Assembly (NCBI GenBank): GCA_018263655.1
Contig: JAANWY010000088.1
Location: 1 to 26,397 of the forward strand
Reading direction: 5' to 3'
Length of the DNA: 26,397 bases
Source of the DNA: Anaerolineales bacterium
GTDB taxonomy: Bacteria; Chloroflexota; Anaerolineae; Epilineales; JAANWY01
In this document: positions 21,230 to 26,397 of the stretch, one piece after another
Position numbering within the stretch: the stretch's first letter is position 1
Layout: each line of letters starts with the position of its first letter
Translations under genes and position numbers: made by a program
Notes under the pieces: model-generated
What the model was told of the DNA's origin: nothing
Seen by the model: only the letters and a program-made list of their open reading frames with translations
The model's database searches: none

Positions 21230-22384
21230 CTACACGAACGCACCGATGCCGGTTGCATCTCGACCGATGATGAGCTTTTGAATCTGCGTTGTCCCTTCGT
21301 AAAGCGTGGCCACTTTGGCATCGCGCAGGTAGCGCTCGACGGGGTACTCGTCTGAGTAGCCGTAGCCGCCGTGGACTTGAATGGCGTTGAGCGCCGCTTT
21401 GACGGCTGCTTCTGAGGCGTACCACTTGGCCAGCGACGTCTCCCGCGTGTTGCGCACGCCCTTGTTCTTGAGGTGGCCGGCGCGATACACCAAGAGCCGC
21501 GCCGCTTCGCAGTCGAGCACCATCTCAGCGATCAGCTCCTGGACCAGTTGGAAGCCGGCGATAGGTTGTCCGAATGCCTCGCGCTCTTGGGCGTACTTGA
21601 CGCTGGCGTCGATGCAGCCCTGGATAATGCCGACACACCCCGAGGCGACCCCATAGCGCCCTTGATCCAGAGCGTACATGGCGATCCGGAATCCTTGGCC
21701 GACCTCGCCCAGCAGGCTTTCGGCCGGCACACGAACGTCTTCCAGGATGAGCTCGGCCGTGTTTGAGGAGCGCAGGCCGAGTTTGTTGTGAATATCCTGC
21801 GTCGAAAAGCCCGGTGTGTCCGTTTCGACGAGAAAAGCGGCGATCCCCTTGTGCTTCAGCTCAGGGTTAGTCTGAGCGAACACAATGGCCAGATCGGCAA
21901 TGCCGCCGTTGGAAATCCAGATCTTGTGGCCGTTGAGGACCCACTCGTCGCCGTCTTTCACAGCACGGGTCTGTTGATTCGCGGCGTCGGAGCCGGCTTC
22001 GGTTTCGGTGAGCCCAAAGCAACCGATCCATTCGCCGCTCGCTAGCTTGGGTAGATACTTGCGCTTCTGCGTTTCAGTTCCGAACTCGAGTATCGGCAAC
22101 TCGGTCAGCGAGACTTGCACCGAGAGCGTGGTCCGGACCGAGGAGTCGGCGCGACCGATCTCCTCAAAGACGAGGGCTTCGCTGACGAAATCGAGCCCCA
22201 TGCCGCCATACTCCTCCGGTAGGGTGGGGGCTAAGAATCCCAGTTCTGCCATGTGCTTGGTGATGTCCCACGGGAAGACTTCTTGCCGGTCGCGCTCGCG
22301 GGCGCCGGGCATGATTTCGTTGTCGGCGAAGTCCTTCACCGCCCTTTTCACCATCTCTTGTTCGGAAGTCAGGTCAAAGTTCAC
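21230..22384 (-). CDS. Acyl-CoA dehydrogenase (short/branched-chain type)
   Basis: This 384-residue FAD enzyme oxidises acyl-CoA to trans-2-enoyl-CoA and passes electrons to ETF. It has the FAD/substrate signature CFGLTETEAGSDAANQQTR, WVLNGHKIWISNGG, the helical segment REAFGQPIAGFQLVQELIA and the C-terminal HGGYGYSDEYPVERYLRDAK. The catalytic base is Glu363 in LYEGTTQIQKLIIGRD, the position used by short-, medium- and branched-chain enzymes. The start is GTG at 22384 with AGGAG about 8 bases upstream. No ETF or thiolase gene is adjacent. It converges on the glycoside hydrolase gene and diverges from the small gene at 22443, with a 58-base shared promoter region. Confidence 0.95.
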   Translation of the reverse strand: MNFDLTSEQEMVKRAVKDFADNEIMPGARERDRQEVFPWDITKHMAELGFLAPTLPEEYGGMGLDFVSEALVFEEIGRADSSVRTTLSVQVSLTELPILEFGTETQKRKYLPKLASGEWIGCFGLTETEAGSDAANQQTRAVKDGDEWVLNGHKIWISNGGIADLAIVFAQTNPELKHKGIAAFLVETDTPGFSTQDIHNKLGLRSSNTAELILEDVRVPAESLLGEVGQGFRIAMYALDQGRYGVASGCVGIIQGCIDASVKYAQEREAFGQPIAGFQLVQELIAEMVLDCEAARLLVYRAGHLKNKGVRNTRETSLAKWYASEAAVKAALNAIQVHGGYGYSDEYPVERYLRDAKVATLYEGTTQIQKLIIGRDATGIGAFV

Positions 22385-22442
22385 GTTCTCTTCTCCTGTA
22401 TAGGATTACGGGTCGGTTAGGTGTTGTAAAGGACGTTCTTAC

Positions 22443-22787
22443 ATGAATCGCTTGTTGAAGCACTATTGCGCTGATGTTGAATTCCCCCACGTCAGTGGTG
22501 TGGAGCATCTGGAGATGTTGCAGATCCGGGACAGGCTGGCTGCAATTGAGGATCAGCTCTCCGACGATGAACTTGAAGCACTGACGGAAGCCGACTACCG
22601 ATTGTTTGAGCAGGCTGCCGCCTTTTACGCGGAGCTGTCGCGCTTCGTGGATCTGGTAGATCGGCGTCGGAATCAAAAGATTCCGGCCTCTCGCTGGTGG
22701 TGGTACCTGGACGTACTAACACAGTTGCCGCATATCGAGACTTCACCTGTTCCTGTTCCAGAAAGAGCTCGGACCGTGGTTGAGTAA
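22443..22787 (+). CDS. Small soluble protein of unknown function
   Basis: This 114-residue protein is not recognised. It is mostly helical and acidic in the middle (DRLAAIEDQLSDDELEALTEADYRLFEQAAAFYAELSRF), which suggests a helical bundle or short coiled coil. It ends with a Trp-rich segment ASRWWWYLDVL. There is no signal peptide. AAAGGA (22428-22433) is 9 bases before the ATG, supporting a real gene. It is transcribed away from the acyl-CoA dehydrogenase. The stop codon at 22785-22787 lies inside the putative target duplication of the following MITE, so the C-terminus may have been set by the insertion. Confidence 0.65.
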   Translation: MNRLLKHYCADVEFPHVSGVEHLEMLQIRDRLAAIEDQLSDDELEALTEADYRLFEQAAAFYAELSRFVDLVDRRRNQKIPASRWWWYLDVLTQLPHIETSPVPVPERARTVVE

Positions 22788-22789
22788 TC

Positions 22790-23013
22790 GTAACCGTTCA
22801 GGGGGTATTAGGACTAGCATCCCGAGTAGCGCGAAACGACGTCCTGAGCTTGACGAAGGGCAACGTTGAGCGCGTATCGAGGGGTGCGGGTTTGTGACGG
22901 TTCTTCGCACAAGCCGCACCCCCTTCGATGAACTCAGGACGTCGCTTCGATACGACCTCGGCTTCGCCTTGGTCTACTCAGGATGCTCCGTAAGTTGCCC
23001 CCTGAACGCTTAC
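22790..23013. mobile_element. 224-bp palindromic MITE with IS66-type ends
   Basis: The left end GTAACCGTTCAGGGGG (22790) and the inverted right end GTAAGCGTTCAGGGGG (ending 23013) match at 15 of 16 positions. The flanking octamers GAGTAATC (22782-22789) and GAATAGTC (23014-23021) agree at 6 of 8, a decayed target duplication. Nested inverted pairs continue inward: AGCATCCYGAGTAG, a 29-base arm containing GACGTCCTGAG (25 of 29), and GGGGTGCGG near the centre. The whole element can fold into one long hairpin. It shares ends with the element at 12613 and carries copies of the CCTTCGACAAGCTCAGG family. Confidence 0.8.
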
Positions 23014-23061
23014 GAATAGTCTTCTGTTTCAATCCACTGATCCTACGAGTGCATCTCTACT

Positions 23062-23538
23062 TCACTCCTCCCCGGGCGCGGCACCTGGCCGAGCTAGGAG
23101 CTGTTCCTGGACTTCCCACATTTCTTCTCGATCCGCTGCGTGTTGGTCGTCGTAGCCGAGGAGGTGGAGCATGCCGTGGATGATGAGCCGGCTCAGTTCG
23201 CGAGGGGCGGGCTCGTCGTATTCGGTGGCCTGGGCTAGGGCACGCTCGTAGGAGACGATGATGTCGCCCAAATAGCGGGGGCCGGCGTCCACGCTTGGCA
23301 TGGCGGCGCCTTCGCCGTGTGAGAAAGCCAGCACGTCTGTCGGCGCATCGACACCCAGATATTGGCGGTTCAGACGCTGGATCGTCGCGTTGTCGGTGAT
23401 GACGACGGTGAGGGCGGCCGGCTCCTCGGGCGCAACCGTGGACAGCGTTCGCGCAACCTGTCGCTCGATTGCGCCTAGATCTACGGCCGCCGCGAATTGT
23501 TCGTCGACCTGGATGTCAATCTGCGGGGCATCGTCCAT
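23062..23538 (-). CDS. ybeY: Endoribonuclease YbeY
   Basis: YbeY is a zinc metalloprotein needed for 16S rRNA 3'-end maturation and ribosome quality control. The protein has the TDVLAFS strand, the LGDIIVS segment and the metal motif HGMLHLLGYDDQH. The family motif is H-G-x-L-H-x5-H; here the first two His are kept but the third position is Asp, with a His two residues later. I chose ATG 23538 (158 residues, near the normal length). A TTG at 23610 would overlap the end of pgpH by 17 bases and add an unconserved leader, but translational coupling through it cannot be excluded. The pgpH-ybeY order is a conserved bacterial pairing. Confidence 0.92.
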   Translation of the reverse strand: MDDAPQIDIQVDEQFAAAVDLGAIERQVARTLSTVAPEEPAALTVVITDNATIQRLNRQYLGVDAPTDVLAFSHGEGAAMPSVDAGPRYLGDIIVSYERALAQATEYDEPAPRELSRLIIHGMLHLLGYDDQHAADREEMWEVQEQLLARPGAAPGEE

Positions 23539-23593
23539 GTCGGGTGCAATGATCCTTTCAACGGTTGGTCGTCGCGGGAGGTTGGTAGTGACC

Positions 23594-25747
23594 TCAGCCT
23601 GCTTCGGCAATGACTTCCCGCTCGGCCATGGCCTGGACCGGCCGGGCCTCCTCCGGATACTTGATCCGTGGGTGATAGATGCCCTTCAATATCCTCACAA
23701 ACGATTCGCGGATCTGGTCCAGGTCGCGCAGTGTCAGATCGCAGGCATCGAGTTGGCCCTCCGTGAGCCGGCGATTGATTGCGTTGCGTATGAGTGCATC
23801 GATTTCGTCGGTCGTGCTCGGTCGATTCGCACGCGCTGTCGCCTCGACGCCGTCGGCCAGCATCAGAATCGCCGCCTCGGGCGTCTGGGGGCGTGGTCCG
23901 GGGTATCGGAAAATCTCTTCGTCGACGTCGTCATCCTCCTCGTCGCACACCTGGCAAGCCTGGCGGTAGAAATAGGAGACCTGGGTGGTGCCGTGGTGCT
24001 GGGCGATGAAGTCGCGGAGGATGGGCGGCAAGCCGTACTTCTCAGCTAGTTCAAGCCCGTCGGTCACGTGGCTGATGATGATCTGCGCGCTGGTTTCGGG
24101 GTCCAAGCGATCGTGGACGTTGGCTCCCTCAACCTGATTCTCGACGAAGAAATACGGGCGCAGCATTTTGCCGATGTCGTGATAGTAGGCACCAACTCGG
24201 GCCAGCAAAGCATCGGCTCCGATCCGCTGCGCCGCTTGCTCCGCCATGTTGCTGATCAGCAGGCTGTGGTGATAGGTGCCAGGCGCTTTGAGTTGGAGTT
24301 GGTGCAGCAGTGGGTGTGTCGGGCGGGCCAGATCCATGAGTTGGAGGGACGTGGTCATTCCGAACAGCGTGCCCAAAGCGTAGAACCCAGCTATCGCTAG
24401 GGTCGTCGACACGCCCGCGTTGGCGATGGCCAGACTGGTCTGGATCATGAGCGAGCGTGGGGAAGGATCGATGCTCTGGAGCTCGAAGGCTATTACTGTC
24501 GCCGTGTTCGCTATGGCGACGAAGAGGCCGGCCCACAGAAAGGCGTTCAGACGCTCAACTCGCCAGGTGGCGAGCGCAGCCACGGTGCCGGCAATCAGGG
24601 CGTATACGGTCAATTCCAGACTGCCGCCGGCTAGGAAGCCGACCGTGATGCTGAGCAGAATGGTGACACTGAGGGCGAAGTGGGAACCGAGCAGAGCGGC
24701 GAGCAGCATGGCGGCGCCGGCCGTCGGGAACAGGTAGGCGAGCAGGGCGTGCCCCGGGATCATGACCTCAGCAATAAGGGCGAACGCCAGGGTCACGACT
24801 ACGATCAGGACTTGCCGGCGCTGGTTCGACCACAGGTCTGACGTCAGGTGCTGTAGGTAGAAGCCCACGGCCACAACGACGATGATGATCAAAAGGGTGA
24901 TGCCTACGATGTCGTCCCATCGGATCTGCTGTTTCAGCAGCCCCAGGGCCCGTAAGGCTTCGAGCTGCTCAGGCTTGACCCGTTCGCCCTCGCGGACGAT
25001 GACTTCGTCTTTCTCGTAGCTGTGTGTTTGGACTGGCACGGCTTCACGGGCTGCGGTTCGCTCTGCTTCGGTCCGCTCTGCATTGAAGAGGCTGTTCGGC
25101 TTAACGAAGCCAGAGGCTTGTGCGCTGACAATGGTTGCTTCTGCTTCGGGCAGCGTTGGATCGACCATGTTGGGAAGCCGGCGTCGCGCTTCTATGATGT
25201 CCAGACCTTCGCGGATGGGCTGCCGGAGCACTTCGCTTAGAACGGACAGCGTGTGCGTACTAACAACTTGCCAGGTTTGAGCGTCGAGCGTCATGGTCTT
25301 GCTGACGACGGTGGTTGGTAAATTGAGTTCGGGCACCTGGTTGATCCAAGCGGTTCTCTGCTCAAGCGACGCGTACGGATCATGGCGGATCGTCTCAATG
25401 TAGTCCAAGACGACGACCGCTCGCCGGATCTGCCGTTGAGCGACCTTTGGATCGGCTGGTTCATAGATTCTGGATACAGCGTTCGCTGCTTGCTGGCGCG
25501 CTCGCTCGGTGCGAATCTCGCTGTCGTAGGTGATCTCGCGTGGCGCGCGGAGGGTTCGGGGGCTGATTTCGGCTGTTTCCAGATTCATGCCCCGTGACAG
25601 CATCGGGAGCGCTAGTACAGCGCTCACGCCTGCGATTAGAGCAAGGCCCAGGAGAGCGGAGGCGGCGATGTCTAGCCAGTCTTGCGTTTGCGGCGTTCCA
25701 TCGTCCTCGTGAGCCTCCTCTCTGGTGTTGCGGTTCCCAGGAGTCAT
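23594..25747 (-). CDS. pgpH: 7TM-HD family cyclic-di-AMP phosphodiesterase (PgpH-like)
   Basis: The protein is 717 residues. It has one N-terminal transmembrane helix (about 26-50), a large extracytoplasmic 7TMR-HD domain (about 55-275), seven membrane segments (about 280-463) and a cytoplasmic HD domain. The HD domain shows APGTYHHSLLISNMAEQAA, the diagnostic YYHDIGK (His523-Asp524), FIAQHHGTT and MLADGVEATARA. PgpH of Listeria hydrolyses c-di-AMP to pApA with this metal-binding domain. ATG 25747 has AAGGAG 7 bases upstream; a TTG at 25768 is less likely. Its place between yqeY and ybeY matches the yqfF-yqfG context of Firmicutes. The phoH gene often found just before it is missing. Confidence 0.93.
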   Translation of the reverse strand: MTPGNRNTREEAHEDDGTPQTQDWLDIAASALLGLALIAGVSAVLALPMLSRGMNLETAEISPRTLRAPREITYDSEIRTERARQQAANAVSRIYEPADPKVAQRQIRRAVVVLDYIETIRHDPYASLEQRTAWINQVPELNLPTTVVSKTMTLDAQTWQVVSTHTLSVLSEVLRQPIREGLDIIEARRRLPNMVDPTLPEAEATIVSAQASGFVKPNSLFNAERTEAERTAAREAVPVQTHSYEKDEVIVREGERVKPEQLEALRALGLLKQQIRWDDIVGITLLIIIVVVAVGFYLQHLTSDLWSNQRRQVLIVVVTLAFALIAEVMIPGHALLAYLFPTAGAAMLLAALLGSHFALSVTILLSITVGFLAGGSLELTVYALIAGTVAALATWRVERLNAFLWAGLFVAIANTATVIAFELQSIDPSPRSLMIQTSLAIANAGVSTTLAIAGFYALGTLFGMTTSLQLMDLARPTHPLLHQLQLKAPGTYHHSLLISNMAEQAAQRIGADALLARVGAYYHDIGKMLRPYFFVENQVEGANVHDRLDPETSAQIIISHVTDGLELAEKYGLPPILRDFIAQHHGTTQVSYFYRQACQVCDEEDDDVDEEIFRYPGPRPQTPEAAILMLADGVEATARANRPSTTDEIDALIRNAINRRLTEGQLDACDLTLRDLDQIRESFVRILKGIYHPRIKYPEEARPVQAMAEREVIAEAG

Positions 25748-25837
25748 GCGTTTTCTCCTTCCGGCCAATGCCTGCCAGGATCTTTTCCCCTGAGAGGAAC
25801 AATGTATGCGTCGGTTGTTGGTGGGGCTTTGGCCGGT

Positions 25838-26287
25838 TTATTGGCTCAGCAGCCGGCGAACGATCTGGTTCGCCAAGGACCCGTCGGCCTGACTGCCTAT
25901 TTCGGCCATGAGCGGGCGCATCACATCGCCCATCTGCGCCATGCTGGTAGCTCCGACTTCGTCGATCTTGGCCCGGGCTGCTGCTTCGATCTCTTCCTCT
26001 GTGAGCTGGCGCGGGAGATACTCCGTGATGACGTCCAGCTCCGCTTGCTCCTTGGCGACCAGGTCATCGCGGCCGGCTTTCTCGAACTCAGTAATGGACT
26101 CGCGGCGCTGCTTGGCCTGTTTAGAAACCACCTGCTGGACGTCGGCCTCGGTGAGCTCAGATACGCCCTCTTCCTTTTCGGCATTCAGGATGGCTGCGCG
26201 CAGCATGCGGATGGTGCCGGTGCGCACTTTGTCTCGCGCCCGCATGCTGTCTTTCATGTCAGCCATCAGTTGGTCACGCAAGTTCAT
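25838..26287 (-). CDS. yqeY: GatB/YqeY domain protein
   Basis: This 149-residue protein is related to the tRNA-binding tail domain of the GatB amidotransferase subunit. Visible signatures are LRDQLMADMKDSMRARDK, TIRMLRAAILNAEKEEG, KQAKQRRESITEFEKAGR, and the closing MAQMGDVMRPLMAEIGSQADGS, where relatives have GxVMxxLxxxxxGRADG. Function is not settled; a role in tRNA aminoacylation control has been proposed. ATG 26287 has GAGG about 6 bases upstream. A longer start at 26323 has no ribosome binding site. It is the first gene of the yqeY-pgpH-ybeY run and a MITE lies 45 bases upstream. Confidence 0.92.
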   Translation of the reverse strand: MNLRDQLMADMKDSMRARDKVRTGTIRMLRAAILNAEKEEGVSELTEADVQQVVSKQAKQRRESITEFEKAGRDDLVAKEQAELDVITEYLPRQLTEEEIEAAARAKIDEVGATSMAQMGDVMRPLMAEIGSQADGSLANQIVRRLLSQ

Positions 26288-26332
26288 GATTACCTCGCAT
26301 CCATCGGTTGTGTACCGGGTCATAGCCTCCGG

Positions 26333-26397
26333 GTGACTACTCAGGTACTTCGTGCCTACACAAGAAGAGACCGGAAAGAAGGGGTCGGTGGGGGGCA
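26333..26397 (+). mobile_element. Second copy of the 131-bp MITE, cut by the window end
   Basis: It begins GTGACTACTCAGG and stays about 90% identical to 4665-4729 up to the GC-rich centre, where the window stops. This copy gives the undamaged left terminal repeat, showing that the C at 4667 in the first copy is a mutation. It lies upstream of yqeY. The right half and any target duplication are outside the window. Confidence 0.85.

Noticed and set aside
23300..24049. 249-residue plus-strand frame crossing ybeY and pgpH
   Set aside because: It runs antisense to two clearly conserved genes and shows no motif of its own.

Overview
The window looks like part of a chromosome of an uncultured, fairly GC-rich member of the Chloroflexota (Anaerolineae-like). 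This is inferred from protein style: Thr/Pro linkers of the TPTPTPTAT type, a YLPLVLRN motif after such a linker, secreted proteins with Big/SdrD/CBM96-like modules, and many short interspersed palindromes, including the CCTTCGACAAGCTCAGG family. No rRNA, tRNA, CRISPR array or complete autonomous transposon was seen.

Layout. 1-262: palindromic repeats. 263-4255 (minus): envelope lipoprotein, two family 2 glycosyltransferases and an HNH endonuclease. 4256-4873: repeat elements and a near-consensus promoter with a 131-bp MITE inserted just downstream, in what would be the leader of folC. 4874-6217: folC. 6218-6498: nested repeats. 6499-7002: a decayed lon remnant. 7133-8323: membrane-anchored unknown. 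8340-8368: a consensus sigma-70 promoter ahead of an AlbA_2/ATPase/winged-helix regulator (8622-10007). 10020-10188: a dense control region (phased TCCCA repeats plus a perfect GAAC-N4-GTTC palindrome) ahead of a small protein with an internal duplication. 10845-12089: a HAD phosphatase convergent with a cold-shock-domain protein. 12150-12875: repeats, including a MITE with a perfect 8-bp target duplication. 12876-21197 (plus): hemL, three secreted or surface proteins, thrB and a membrane-anchored clan-A glycoside hydrolase. 21230-22384 (minus): acyl-CoA dehydrogenase, divergent from a small unknown gene. 22790-23013: another MITE. 23062-26287 (minus): yqeY, pgpH, ybeY, a known bacterial housekeeping neighbourhood. 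The window ends inside a second copy of the folC-leader MITE.

How it fits together. Housekeeping genes (folC, hemL, thrB, ybeY, pgpH, yqeY, acyl-CoA dehydrogenase) alternate with envelope genes. No defence or biosynthetic island is evident. The most unusual content is non-coding. Several families of small non-autonomous elements and palindromes sit between a promoter and its gene, directly in front of a start codon, across a stop/start junction, and inside a coding sequence. The two best candidates for new biology are the MITE carrying a 54-bp perfect, terminator-like palindrome in the folC leader, and the phased-repeat/palindrome control region at 10040-10116.
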